From Streptomyces tailanensis (lineage in GTDB: Bacteria > Actinomycetota > Actinomycetes > Streptomycetales > Streptomycetaceae): 64,000 nucleotides of DNA. Under the pieces are notes generated by a model. The model saw only the letters and a list, made by a program, of their open reading frames with translations, ran no database searches and had not been told where the DNA came from. Shown in pieces: positions 17,975 through 26,338 of the stretch (positions are counted from its first letter, which is position 1; each line of letters begins with the position of its first letter). Location: the NCBI RefSeq assembly GCF_008386495.1, contig NZ_VTHJ01000013.1, positions 1 through 64,000 of the forward strand, in the 5' to 3' direction. Made by a program: the position numbers and the translations under genes.

Positions 17975-18634
17975 GTGCTCCAGCAGATATTCTCCCCTTC
18001 CGTCCAGCACGCGCTCGACCTGGTCGGCATCTTCGTCTTCGCCATCTCCGGCGCGCTGATGGCCGTCCGCAAGAACTTCGACGTCTTCGGCATCGCCGTC
18101 CTCGCCGAGGTCACCGCGCTCGGTGGCGGGCTGTTCCGGGATCTGATCATCGGCGCCGTTCCGCCGGCCGCCTTCACCGATCTCGGCTACTTCCTGACCC
18201 CGCTGCTGGCCGCCCTGCTCGTCTTCTTCCTGCACCCGGAGGTCGAGCGCATCCAGACCGGCGTGAACGTCTTCGACGCCGCCGGCCTCGGCCTCTTCTG
18301 CGTCGCGGGCACGACGAAGGCGTACGAGCACGGCCTCGGCCTGACCGCCTCCGCCACCCTCGGCCTCGCCACGGCGGTCGGCGGCGGTGTGCTGCGGGAC
18401 ATCCTCGCCAACGAGGTGCCCTCGCTGCTGCGCTGGGACCGCGACCTGTACGCCGTCCCCGCGATGGTCGGCGCCGGCCTGGTCGTGTTGTGCCTGCGCT
18501 ACGACGCCCTGACCACGGTCACCTCCGCGCTCGCCGCCGTCACGGCCTTCGTACTGCGGCTGTTGGCGATGCGGTACCACTGGCGGGCGCCGCGGGCGTG
18601 GAACCGGCGGTCGGCGGCGGTGGAGGAGGGCTGA
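17975..18634 (+). CDS. TRIC-type cation channel family membrane protein (UPF0126/YicG)
   Basis: About 219 residues and six or seven hydrophobic helices in two repeated halves. Each half carries the glycine signature of the family: EVTALGGGLFRDLIIG and ATAVGGGVLRDILANEVPSL. Bacterial members are trimeric monovalent cation channels, and the YicG group is also linked to glycine uptake. The start is uncertain: the frame is open from 17924, but that part is the terminator hairpin of the previous operon. I chose the GTG at 17975 (VLQQIFSPSVQHALDLVG), which leaves about 10 residues before helix 1. Confidence 0.85.
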   Translation: MLQQIFSPSVQHALDLVGIFVFAISGALMAVRKNFDVFGIAVLAEVTALGGGLFRDLIIGAVPPAAFTDLGYFLTPLLAALLVFFLHPEVERIQTGVNVFDAAGLGLFCVAGTTKAYEHGLGLTASATLGLATAVGGGVLRDILANEVPSLLRWDRDLYAVPAMVGAGLVVLCLRYDALTTVTSALAAVTAFVLRLLAMRYHWRAPRAWNRRSAAVEEG

Positions 18635-18707
18635 GGAAGCTCTGAGTAGCCGGTCGTACACGGCTATAAAGCTACCGCTTAGTAATTACCTGTTGTACGG
18701 TTCACCC

Positions 18708-19562
18708 ATGCCCGAAGCAGCTTCCGTACAGGCCACCATCGGAGACAGCGAGTTCGACCGGGACACCGCGGTCACCCTGCGGGAACCCGGCGTCTACGAC
18801 ATCGACCTCTCCGCCGGCTGGACGATCATCAGCGCCGTCAACGGCGGCTACCTGCTGGCCGTCCTCGGCCGCGCCCTCGCCGACGCGCTCCCGCACGACG
18901 ACCCGTTCACGGTCTCCGCGCACTACCTGACCGCGTCCCGGCCGGGCCCCGCGGTCGTCCGCACGGACGTCGTCCGCACCGGCCGCACCCTGTCGACCGG
19001 CCAGGCCTCCCTCTTCCAGTACGACGAGGAGGGCCGCGAGGTCGAGCGGATCCGCGTCCTCGCCTCCTACGGCGACCTGGACTCCCTCCCGGACGACGTC
19101 CGTACGACGGCGAAGCCGCCCGTGCTCCCGCCGATCGAGCAGTGCTTCGGCCCCCAGGACGCCCCCGCCCCGGTCCCCGGCAGCTCCGCGATCGCCGACC
19201 GGCTGTTCCTCAAGCTGGACCCCTCGACCCTGGGCTGGGCGCTCGGCGCGCCCTCCGGCAAGGGCGAGATGCGGGCCTGGTTCGGACTCGCCGACGGCCG
19301 CGAAGCCGACCCCTTCTCCCTCCTCCTCGCGGTGGACGCCCTGCCGCCGACCGCCTTCGAGCTGGGCATCTCCGGCTGGGTCCCGACGGTCGAACTGACC
19401 GTCCACGTCCGCTGCCGCCCGGCGCCGGGCCCGCTCCGGGTCTCCATCGCCACCCGCAACCTCGCCGGCGGCTTCCTGGAGGAGGACGCGGAGGTCTGGG
19501 ACAGCGCCGACCGCCTGGTCGCGCAGTCCCGTCAGCTGGCGCGGGTCAGGCTGTCGGACTGA
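18708..19562 (+). CDS. Thioesterase-family (TesB-like double hotdog) protein
   Basis: 284 residues with two hotdog-like halves. The first has SAGWTIISAVNGGYLLAVLG and HYLTASRPGPAVV, typical of acyl-CoA thioesterase-like proteins. The second has AWFGLADGREADPFSLLLAV and PTVELTVHVRCRPAPGPLRV. The substrate is unknown. The ATG at 18708 is preferred; TACGGT lies 7-12 bp upstream and no clear Shine-Dalgarno is visible, so the transcript may be leaderless. The 3' end overlaps the convergent gene by 17 bp. Confidence 0.82.
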   Translation: MPEAASVQATIGDSEFDRDTAVTLREPGVYDIDLSAGWTIISAVNGGYLLAVLGRALADALPHDDPFTVSAHYLTASRPGPAVVRTDVVRTGRTLSTGQASLFQYDEEGREVERIRVLASYGDLDSLPDDVRTTAKPPVLPPIEQCFGPQDAPAPVPGSSAIADRLFLKLDPSTLGWALGAPSGKGEMRAWFGLADGREADPFSLLLAVDALPPTAFELGISGWVPTVELTVHVRCRPAPGPLRVSIATRNLAGGFLEEDAEVWDSADRLVAQSRQLARVRLSD

Positions 19563-20160
19563 GCGGCCTGCGGCCCAGCCAGGCCGCCAACCGCCCGTAG
19601 GCGTCGGCCCCTCCGGGGGCCGGCAGCGCCGGTTCGAACGGCCGCCCCTCGCGCGGCCCGTCGGGCAGCGCGACCCGGGCCGCGGCCAGGGAGAACCTGG
19701 CCAGTTCCGGGTCGAGCGCGATCGGCCGCCCGAGGCCCTCGGAGAGGTCCCAGGTGTGGGCCACGATCTCCATGACGTACGCCGACAGCGCGTCCCGCCC
19801 GGGGATGTTGCCCCAAGGGACGCGTACGGGGGTCGTCATGCGCTCGTCGCCCGCCCAGGCCTTGAGGACCCTGGTCCTGACCTTCTCGTACGCGGTCGGC
19901 CATGCGGTGTCCCCGACGCCGTCCACGAACATCCGTACGGCCAGCCCGTCGCCGCCCTCGCCGACGACCGCGATGCGCAGCGTGCCGCCGACGATGTGGC
20001 TGAGCAGGGTGCGTACGTCGTACTCGGCGCAGGGCGTCGGGCCGGTCAGCTGCTCCGGCCGTACGGTCCCGATGAGCGCGGCGGCCTGTGCGGTGGCGCG
20101 GGTGTAGAGGGGGCGGGGGTCGACGGTGTCCGGGGTGTCCAGGGTGTCCGCGGCGGTCAT
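19546..20160 (-). CDS. TIGR03086-family DinB-like metal-binding protein
   Basis: A 204-residue four-helix-bundle protein of the DinB/maleylpyruvate isomerase-like group. It has the family start RPLYTRATAQAAALIGTV, the motif TPCAEYDVRTLLSHIVGG with the first metal-ligand His, and a second His in VMEIVAHTWDLSEGLG. Such proteins often act in thiol-dependent (mycothiol) chemistry in actinomycetes, but this one's substrate is unknown. It is divergent from the WYL regulator (126-bp gap), which could control it. Confidence 0.82.
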   Translation of the reverse strand: MTAADTLDTPDTVDPRPLYTRATAQAAALIGTVRPEQLTGPTPCAEYDVRTLLSHIVGGTLRIAVVGEGGDGLAVRMFVDGVGDTAWPTAYEKVRTRVLKAWAGDERMTTPVRVPWGNIPGRDALSAYVMEIVAHTWDLSEGLGRPIALDPELARFSLAAARVALPDGPREGRPFEPALPAPGGADAYGRLAAWLGRRPLSPTA

Positions 20161-20286
20161 GGGTGGGCCTCTCGGTGAGGGTGGGGTGGCGCGTCGGTGC
20201 TGTTCGGAGACTTCCCGCGGAGCCCGGTGCCGGTGGCCGGCGTCCGCCCGGACAACCCGCATGAGGGACCCTGAGACCCTGATCCG

Positions 20287-21273
20287 GTGAAGGCCGACCG
20301 ACTGCTCTCGATCCTCCTGCTGCTCCAGACCCGTGGCCGGGTCCCGGCCCATGAGCTGGCGGAGCGGCTGGAGGTGTCGGTGCGGACCATCTACCGGGAC
20401 GTCGAGGCGCTGTCGGCGTCCGGTGTGCCGGTGTACGCCGAGCGGGGGCGGCACGGGGGGATCGAACTGCTCGCCGGGTTCCGTACGGATGTCACGGGGC
20501 TGACCGCCGACGAGTCGCGGGCCCTGTTCGTCCTGGCCGCGCAGGGGGCGCACGCCGCGCTGGGCCTGGATACGGCGCTGGATTCCGCGCTGCGCAAGGT
20601 GATGGCCGCGCTGCCCGCACCGCACCGGCCCGCCGCCGAGACCACCGGCCGCCGGATCCTCGTCGACGCCGCCCGCTGGAAGCGCGGCCCGCAGCAACCC
20701 GTGGACCCCGTTGATTTCGGCACCCTCCAGGACGCGGTGTTCACCGACCGGCGACTGCGGCTGCGCTACCGGCACAGCGGGGACACGGAGCCGCGCACGT
20801 ACACCGTCGACCCGTACGGGCTCGTGTCCAAGGCGGGCGTCTGGTATCTCGTCGCCGACCGGCGGGCGAAGCCGCGGCTCTTCCGCGCCGACCGGGTACG
20901 GTCCGCGACCGTCCTGGACGACCCCGTCAGGCGCCGCACCGGTGTCGAACTCGCCGACGCCTGGGAGGAGTTGCGGCGTCAGGTCGAGGAGCGGCCGGGC
21001 GGCGTCGACGTCACCGTACGCGTGCGGCGGCCCTTTCTGGACATGTTCCTGCGGCTCCAGGCGTCCTGGCTGGCAGCGCCGCCCGAGGACGACGGCGAGA
21101 GCGAGTGGGTGACCGCGCGACTGGCGTACGGCCGCCTGGGCGAGGTGCGCCAACTGCTCGTCTTCGCCGACCGGCTGGAGGTGCTCGCACCGCCCGAAGC
21201 ACGGGCCGAACTGGCCGCCGCGGCCGCTTCTGTCACGGACCTGTACCAGCGGCCGGTTGCGGGGGAGGTGTGA
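20287..21273 (+). CDS. YafY-type transcriptional regulator with HTH and WYL domains
   Basis: 328 residues. The N-terminal DeoR/HTH_11 winged helix (residues 1-55) has LLLLQTRGRVPAHELAERL and SVRTIYRDVEALSASG. A central WYL domain (about residues 140-215) carries DPYGLVSKAGVWYLVADRR, and a WCX C-terminal extension follows. WYL domains bind nucleic acid or nucleotide-like ligands. It is divergent from the DinB-like gene, a pairing common in streptomycetes and suggesting local control. Confidence 0.87.
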   Translation: MKADRLLSILLLLQTRGRVPAHELAERLEVSVRTIYRDVEALSASGVPVYAERGRHGGIELLAGFRTDVTGLTADESRALFVLAAQGAHAALGLDTALDSALRKVMAALPAPHRPAAETTGRRILVDAARWKRGPQQPVDPVDFGTLQDAVFTDRRLRLRYRHSGDTEPRTYTVDPYGLVSKAGVWYLVADRRAKPRLFRADRVRSATVLDDPVRRRTGVELADAWEELRRQVEERPGGVDVTVRVRRPFLDMFLRLQASWLAAPPEDDGESEWVTARLAYGRLGEVRQLLVFADRLEVLAPPEARAELAAAAASVTDLYQRPVAGEV

Positions 21274-21413
21274 AAGTCCAGTTCAGGAGGGGGTTTTGGT
21301 GATCGCTTTGCCGTTCGCACAGAAGCCGCACAGCGCGAACCCAAGAGAGGCCCAAGGAGCGTTGGTTCGATTCCCGAGCTTGAACTCCCTCATCATTCTT
21401 GGAGTTGTTTCTC

Positions 21414-21800
21414 ATGAAGCGTGCACGTCTCGTCCCCGCCGTGGCCCTCCTCGCGGTCGCACCCCTCTTCCTGGTGGCGTGCGGCTCGGGCGACTCCTCG
21501 TCGTCCACCTCGAACTCGAACAACGGCGATTCCAGTCAGCAGACCTGCCAGGCACCGTCCGGCGCCCCGTCCGGTGCTCCCTCGGGTGCCCCGTCGGCGG
21601 GCGGCGCGGCTCCGTCGGGCGCGCCCTCCGGTGCCCCGTCCGGCGCGCCGAGCGGCGCACCCGGTGGTGGTCAGGGCGGTCAGGGCGGCCCCGGCGGCGG
21701 TGGCGGCTGCGGTGGCCCCGGCGGCCAGGGCGGACAGGCCCCGAGCGGTGCGCCGAGCGCGGCGGCTACGGGCTCTTCCTCCGCATCCGAGGAGAGCTGA
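21414..21800 (+). CDS. Small secreted lipoprotein with PSGA repeats
   Basis: 128 residues. The signal peptide MKRARLVPAVALLAVAPLF is followed by the lipobox LVAC (Cys near residue 23), then a Ser/Asn linker. The rest is low complexity: at least nine PSGA tetrads in two blocks, separated by a Gly/Gln-rich stretch with an internal Cys (GGGGGCGGPGG). GGAG lies 9 bp before the ATG. The repetition gives a disordered, probably cell-wall-spanning tail. I know no function for it. The DNA repeat is slippage-prone, so copy number is likely to vary between strains. Confidence 0.8.
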   Translation: MKRARLVPAVALLAVAPLFLVACGSGDSSSSTSNSNNGDSSQQTCQAPSGAPSGAPSGAPSAGGAAPSGAPSGAPSGAPSGAPGGGQGGQGGPGGGGGCGGPGGQGGQAPSGAPSAAATGSSSASEES

Positions 21801-21815
21801 CCCTGCTGTACGTAT

Positions 21816-21852
21816 GTGGAGGGCGCGCCCGGTCACCGGGCGCGCCCTCCAC
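21816..21852. terminator. Bidirectional terminator between convergent genes
   Basis: GTGGAGGGCGCGCCCGGT and ACCGGGCGCGCCCTCCAC are perfect 18-base inverted arms around a single C. They sit between the stop codons of the lipoprotein (+) and the TetR regulator (-). Confidence 0.85.
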
Positions 21853-21874
21853 GCATGTGAGGCGAGGCGGTCCG

Positions 21875-22501
21875 TCAGTCCAGCCAGTTGAGGCGGCCGA
21901 TGCTGATCAGGCGCAGGCGGCGGGTGGCGAGCCGGGTCACCCGGGTCCGTTCCTCCTCGGGTTCGTCCAGTGCCTCCAGGAAGAGGGAGGCCGTCATGAG
22001 CATCTGGTCGACGTAGAGACCGGCGAGCATCAGCAGGTCGTCCTCGTTCCACCCCTCGGCCTCGGGGTGCTTGGCCAGTTCGCTGCTCACTTCCTCGGCG
22101 AACCGGACCAGTTGCTCCCGGATGGCCTTCCGCACCGGCTGGACGCCGCCGTGCCGCTCGCGGGCGATAAAGCGGACGTGAGCCGGGTACGCGTCCACGT
22201 GGCGGGCGATCAGTTCGACGGCACGCTCGATGAGTTCGTCGCTGTCGCCGACCGCCGACATCAGATCCCGTATCACCGGGTGCAGACTGCCCAGCACCTC
22301 CTCGACCAGCGCGACACCGAGGTCCGCGGTCGAGCGGAAGTGCCGGTAGAACGCGGTCGGGGCGACGCCGACGGCCCGGGTGACCTCGCGAAGACCCAGG
22401 CTGCTGAGGCTCTGCTCCTCCAGCAGGCCGAGCGCGGCGTCCATGAGCGCCTGCCGGGTCTTCTGTTTCTGGGCCTGCCGGACACCGAGCGTGTGACTCA
22501 T
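21875..22501 (-). CDS. TetR family transcriptional regulator
   Basis: 208 residues. The N-terminal HTH spans about residues 12-58 (KQKTRQALMDAALGLLEEQ, then LREVTRAVGVAPTAFYRHFR). The C-terminal ligand domain includes HVDAYPAHVRFIARERHGG. The N-terminal half resembles FabR-type regulators of fatty-acid genes, but that match is by eye only. It is divergent from a small membrane protein gene across a 119-bp region with repeated AACAACTGT boxes, so the small membrane genes are its likely targets. Confidence 0.88.
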   Translation of the reverse strand: MSHTLGVRQAQKQKTRQALMDAALGLLEEQSLSSLGLREVTRAVGVAPTAFYRHFRSTADLGVALVEEVLGSLHPVIRDLMSAVGDSDELIERAVELIARHVDAYPAHVRFIARERHGGVQPVRKAIREQLVRFAEEVSSELAKHPEAEGWNEDDLLMLAGLYVDQMLMTASLFLEALDEPEEERTRVTRLATRRLRLISIGRLNWLD

Positions 22502-22512
22502 GCCATGCAGTT

Positions 22513-22593
22513 AACAACTGTTCTCTGTATCTGCAAAGTGGGGGGACCGCTAGACTTGGCAGTCAGTGAACAACTGTAACTACAATCGTTCAC
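22513..22593. promoter_or_regulatory. Repeated AACAACTGT boxes in the divergent TetR control region
   Basis: AACAACTGT occurs at 22513-22521 and again at 22569-22577. The second lies inside an inverted repeat GTGAAC (22566-22571) / GTTCAC (22588-22593). One box is next to the regulator start and the other next to the small membrane gene, the layout expected if the TetR protein represses both directions. Confidence 0.6.
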
Positions 22594-22620
22594 CCAACCG
22601 TAACGAGAGGCCTTCTCGCG

Positions 22621-22776
22621 ATGCTGTTCCTCGTCGCCGCACTTCTGCTGCTGGGTGTCGTCCTGGGCACCGTGGCCCACGTTCCGCTCCACGTCTCCCT
22701 CGTCGCCGCGGCAGCCATCGCCACCTGGCTGGCCGTCTTCGCCTACCGCGAGCGCCACACCCGCACCACCGACTGA
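22621..22776 (+). CDS. Small two-helix membrane protein
   Basis: 51 residues: MLFLVAALLLLGVVLGTVAH forms one hydrophobic helix, HVSLVAAAAIATWLAVFAY a second, and a charged tail RERHTRTTD follows. GAGAGG precedes the ATG. It is the first gene divergent from the TetR regulator, with a small DUF4190 gene 35 bp downstream, so the three form a regulated cassette. Function unknown. Third-codon G/C bias and the clear binding site support it as real. Confidence 0.72.
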   Translation: MLFLVAALLLLGVVLGTVAHVPLHVSLVAAAAIATWLAVFAYRERHTRTTD

Positions 22777-22811
22777 CCGCCCGCGAAAGCCCGTTGGGAG
22801 CAGACCGAACC

Positions 22812-23090
22812 ATGCGACTCACCGCCGCCCCGCACACCGCCACCACCCCCCGCCCCCGAGGCCGGGACGCCGACGGCATGGCCGTCGCCTCCTTCATCCT
22901 CGGCCTCCTGGGCCTCCTCGTCCTCAACCTCTTCCTCGGCCCCATCGCCATCACCCTGGCCACCGTCGCCCTCAGGCGCGGCGCGACCAGGCGAGGCCGA
23001 GCCTTCCTGGGCATGGGCCTGGGCGTCGCGGATCTCGTGATCCTGGCCGTACTGATGCAGACAACGAACACGGTGTCCTGGAGCTTCTGA
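22812..23090 (+). CDS. DUF4190-type small membrane protein
   Basis: 92 residues. Two hydrophobic helices (MAVASFILGLLGLLVLNLFL and GRAFLGMGLGVADLVILAVL) are separated by GPIAITLATVALRRG, the pattern of DUF4190 proteins. An N-terminal Thr/Pro/Arg-rich segment precedes them. It follows the 51-residue gene closely and is probably co-transcribed. No enzymatic role is apparent. Confidence 0.78.
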   Translation: MRLTAAPHTATTPRPRGRDADGMAVASFILGLLGLLVLNLFLGPIAITLATVALRRGATRRGRAFLGMGLGVADLVILAVLMQTTNTVSWSF

Positions 23091-23112
23091 GGGGCGAAGA
23101 GAAACTGTTCCC

Positions 23113-23173
23113 CTGTGGGCAGCCGCACCGCTACCGCTGTGGGCCGCCGCACCGCTGTTACCGCTGTGGGCAA
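23113..23173. repeat. Short tandem repeats between the DUF4190 and cysteine desulfurase genes
   Basis: CTGTGGGC(A/C)GCCGCACCGCT followed by ACCG or GTTACCG occurs twice (23113-23136, 23137-23163), and a third unit is truncated after CTGTGGGCAA. The stretch 23091-23381 holds no gene I can support. Confidence 0.6.
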
Positions 23174-23201
23174 TCGTTCCGCAGGGCTAGGGGGCACCGC
23201 C

Positions 23202-23231
23202 CGCTCGAGCGAAGCCGAGAGTGGGGGAGGG
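23202..23231. repeat. Solitary outer module of the dispersed composite repeat
   Basis: CGCTCGAGCGAAGCCGAGAG followed by TGGGGGAGGG matches, in reverse orientation, the outer-arm module of the composite elements at 40.65 and 53.4 kb. Here it occurs without its partner arm. Confidence 0.6.
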
Positions 23232-23381
23232 TGGGCACGGCCGACAGCGCCGGGCACCTCGCACAAGAGCCCAAGTACACCCCGGCAAGGCGCAAAACAA
23301 CCGCCGGGCGCCAGTCCAGGAGACCCCCACGACAGCCGGGCCCCAGGCCAAGGACAGTCGGCCCGTAGAATCGGGCCTACC

Positions 23382-24551
23382 ATGGCTTACCTCGACCACG
23401 CGGCGACCACCCCGATGCTCCCCGAGGCGGCAGAGGCCCTGACCGCCCACCTGAGCGTCACCGGCAACGCCTCCTCCCTCCACGCCTCCGGCCGCCGCGC
23501 GAGGCGAACTGTCGAGGAGGCCCGTGAAACCCTCGCAGAAGCGCTCGGCGCCCGCCCCAGCGAGGTCGTCTTCACCTCCGGCGGCACCGAGGCCGACAAC
23601 CTCGCCGTGAAGGGCCTGTACTGGTCCCGCCGCGACGCCGACCCGGCCCGCACCCGGGTCCTCGCGAGCCCCGTCGAACACCACGCGGTCCTGGACGCCG
23701 TCCACTGGCTCGGCGAACACGAGGGCGCCACGATCGAGTACCTCCCAGTCGACACGTACGGCCGCGTCCACCCCGACGCCCTGCGCGAGGCCATAGCCCG
23801 CAACCCCGACGACGTCGCCCTGGCCACCGTGATGTGGGCCAACAACGAGATCGGCACGATCATGCCCGTCCGCGAACTCGCGGACGTGGCAGGGGAGTTC
23901 GGCGTCCCGCTGCACGCCGACGCGGTGCAGGCCTTCGGTCAGGTTTCGGTCGACTTCGACGCCTCCGGCCTCGCCGCCATGACCGTCTCCGGTCACAAGA
24001 TCGGCGGCCCGTACGGCATCGGCGCGCTGCTGCTGGGCCGCGAGTACAGCCCCGTACCCGTACTGCACGGCGGTGGCCAGGAGCGCCATGTCCGCTCCGG
24101 CACGCTCGACGTCCCGGCCGTCGCCTCCTTCGCGGTCGCGGGCAGGCTCGCCGCCGAGCAGCGCGAGTGGTTCGCACGGGAGATCGGCGCCCTGCGCGAC
24201 GACCTGGTCACCGCGGTCCGTACGGCCGTACCGGACGCGATCCTGGGCGGGGACCCGTCCCCGGAGGGCCGCCTCCCGGCCAACGCGCACTTCACCTTCC
24301 CCGGCTGCGAGGGCGACTCCCTGCTCCTCCTCCTCGACGCCCAGGGCATCGAGTGCTCCACGGGCTCCGCCTGCACCGCCGGCATCGCCCAGCCCAGCCA
24401 CGTCCTCCTCGCCACCGGCACCGCCCCGGACCTCGCCCGCGGCACCCTCCGCTTCTCTCTCGGCCACACCTCCACGGAAGCCGACATCGAGGCGGTCGCG
24501 AAGGCGATCGGCCCGGTGGTGGAGCGGGCCCGCAGCGCGGGTCTGACCTGA
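23382..24551 (+). CDS. Cysteine desulfurase (NifS/IscS family)
   Basis: 389 residues. A PLP enzyme taking sulfur from cysteine to form a protein persulfide. The opening [18 protein letters not shown] is typical. The PLP lysine is in [10 protein letters not shown] (about residue 205), and the catalytic cysteine is in [19 protein letters not shown] (about residue 330). No Shine-Dalgarno is visible; TAGAAT at 23366-23371 is 10 bp from the ATG, so the mRNA may be nearly leaderless. In streptomycetes this enzyme usually pairs with mnmA for tRNA 2-thiolation; here mnmA lies 4.3 kb downstream beyond three minus-strand genes. Confidence 0.92.
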   Translation: MAYLDHAATTPMLPEAAEALTAHLSVTGNASSLHASGRRARRTVEEARETLAEALGARPSEVVFTSGGTEADNLAVKGLYWSRRDADPARTRVLASPVEHHAVLDAVHWLGEHEGATIEYLPVDTYGRVHPDALREAIARNPDDVALATVMWANNEIGTIMPVRELADVAGEFGVPLHADAVQAFGQVSVDFDASGLAAMTVSGHKIGGPYGIGALLLGREYSPVPVLHGGGQERHVRSGTLDVPAVASFAVAGRLAAEQREWFAREIGALRDDLVTAVRTAVPDAILGGDPSPEGRLPANAHFTFPGCEGDSLLLLLDAQGIECSTGSACTAGIAQPSHVLLATGTAPDLARGTLRFSLGHTSTEADIEAVAKAIGPVVERARSAGLT

Positions 24552-24589
24552 GACGTCCTGACCTGAGACGCGTATCCGGAACGGGAGTT

Positions 24590-24641
24590 GACGACGGGGC
24601 CGCGGTCACCGAGTCCGCGGATGCGCGACCCCGCCGTCGTC
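24590..24641. terminator. Bidirectional terminator between cysteine desulfurase and multicopper oxidase genes
   Basis: GACGACGGGG and CCCCGCCGTCGTC form outer arms with one bulge, with an inner CCGCGG stem, and TTTGT follows on the plus strand. It lies between two converging genes. Just upstream GACCTGAGACG is directly repeated (24545-24571 region). Confidence 0.75.
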
Positions 24642-24660
24642 TTTGTACCCCCTGGCCCGG

Positions 24661-26191
24661 CTAGCTCTCCATCACCATGAGCCCGGCCATCATGCCCTCG
24701 TCCTCGTGCTGGAGGAGGTGGCAGTGGAGCATGTACATGTACGTGTCGTCGGCGAAGTCGGTGAACTCCATGGCGATCTTGATGGAACCACCACCGACGA
24801 CCTCGTAGGTGTCGAACCAGCCGAGATCGACCCCGGCCGGCTCCGCGCCGTTGATCTCGATCAGCTGGAACGGCACGTCGTGCAGATGGAACGAGTGCTC
24901 CAGCATCGTGGTGTTGGTGATCGTCCAGACCTCCTTGGAACCGAGGGCCGTCATGATCGTCGCCATCGAGTCCATGGTCGTGCCGACCGCCCCGTTGATC
25001 GCCATCTCCAGCCCGTCCTGGTCGAGGGTGATCTCCCGCGCGGTGAAGCTCGACGTGTCGTAGCGCTCGATCGTGTTGAGCGAGGACGGCAGGTCGTCGG
25101 GGGAGTCGGAGGCGTCCGGGGTGACGGTGAGGAAGTCGTACGTACCGCTGCCGCCACGGACCCAGCCGGTCGTGATGACGGCCTGCAGGGTGACCGCGTC
25201 GCTGAGGTCCATGACGAACTCGGCGCGCCCGCCCGCGACCAGCCGGATGCTCTCCACCTCGGTGGCCGAGGTGAGATAGCCCTGCTCGGTGGCGATCTGG
25301 GTCAGCGTGCCGCCGTCACCGCGCTGGACGGTGATGATGTCGGACGGCGAGGCGTTGAGAACCCGGAACCGGGTGCGGGTCTTGGTGGCGGTGAACGTGA
25401 GCGTGGTGTCGTCGACGTTGGTGCCGTTGCACAGCACCGGAAAGCTGAGCGTGTTCTGCAGATAGCCGGTCAGGTCGTACTTGATGTCGCCCGCGGAGTC
25501 GGTGGCCAGGCACTGCAGGACGAGCGGGATGTCGTCGACGCCGTACTCGCTGGGCAGCGCGGCGGATGCGTCCGAGTCGTCCTCCACGATGATCAGACCG
25601 GCCAGTCCGTGTACGACCTGCTCGGCCGTGGTGCCGAGCGCGTGCGGGTGGTACCAGAGGGTCTTGGCCTCGTCGAGGATCTCGAAGGTGGGGGACCAGC
25701 TCTCCCCGGCGGCGAAGGCGTTCTGCGGGCCGCCGTCCATGTCGGCGGGGATGTGGGCGCCGTGGAAGTGGACGCTGGTGTCGGCGTCGAGGTCGTTGGT
25801 GATGTTCAGCAGGACCGTGGAACCGGTCGTCCACTTCATGGTGGGGCCGAGGAACGACCCGTTGTAGCCCGCGGTGTCGCTGGTGACACCGCTGAGCACC
25901 TCGTGGGTGCCGGTCTGGGCGGTGAGCGGTGAACGTGATGGTGCCGTCGGAGGTGGTGCCCTCCAGGAGGTCCGGGATGTTCAGGGTTGCGGTGTTGGTC
26001 GCGGCGCCGGCCTTGTTGCCCTTCGCGTCGGTCAGCAACGAGAAGGTCGTACCGGCCACCGCGACCGCCGCCAGCCCGGCCCCGGCCATCCCGCCGAGGA
26101 ACTTGCGTCGATGCAGGCCCTTGCCCTTGCCCCCGCGTGCGGCCTTGCGGTGTCCGTTCGCCCCGGCGGTGGGCTCCGTGTTGTTGGTCAT
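24661..26191 (-). pseudogene. Tat-exported multicopper oxidase, interrupted by a one-base frameshift
   Basis: The N-terminal frame (start 26191) carries a twin-arginine signal (HRRKFLGGMAGAGLAAVAV) and about 90 residues. It then goes out of frame near 25921-25932 (GGTGAGCGGTGAAC), where one base appears extra. Every other part of a full multicopper oxidase is in the second frame down to 24661. The copper motifs HFHGAHIP, WYHPHALG, HSFHLHDVPF and HCHLLQHEDEG are all intact, covering the type 1, 2 and 3 sites. Repaired, it would be about 510 residues, the CotA/phenoxazinone-synthase-like size. The rest of the gene shows no decay, so this is either a very recent mutation or a sequencing error. 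It sits between the desulfurase and mnmA, an unrelated context. Confidence 0.85.
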
Positions 26192-26287
26192 GGGCCGGGA
26201 TGTTTGACCTGAGGACTGTGTAAGGACTGGGGCGAAGTCAGGAGGAAGCCGAGCGGGCTGTGAGGCCGCCGTGCGCCTGTCCGGTTT

Positions 26288-26316
26288 TCAACTCCCTTGA
26301 TACGACTAGGAGTTGA
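26288..26316. promoter_or_regulatory. Inverted repeat in the multicopper oxidase upstream region
   Basis: TCAACTCC (26288-26295) and GGAGTTGA (26309-26316) form perfect 8-bp arms with a 13-bp spacer. They lie about 100 bp upstream of the oxidase start and just past the end of the peptidase gene. It could be an operator for the oxidase or a weak terminator for the peptidase. Confidence 0.45.
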
Positions 26317-26338
26317 AGCCCAGCTTCCGTGACGTGTA

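Noticed and set aside
23113..23173. Possible CRISPR-like or operator array before the cysteine desulfurase gene
   Set aside because: Only two full units with no unique spacers; it is a short tandem repeat.
24661..25899. Treating the second multicopper oxidase frame as an intact gene
   Set aside because: It lacks a signal peptide and a credible start; the signal and first strand lie in the adjacent frame, so a frameshifted single gene explains both.
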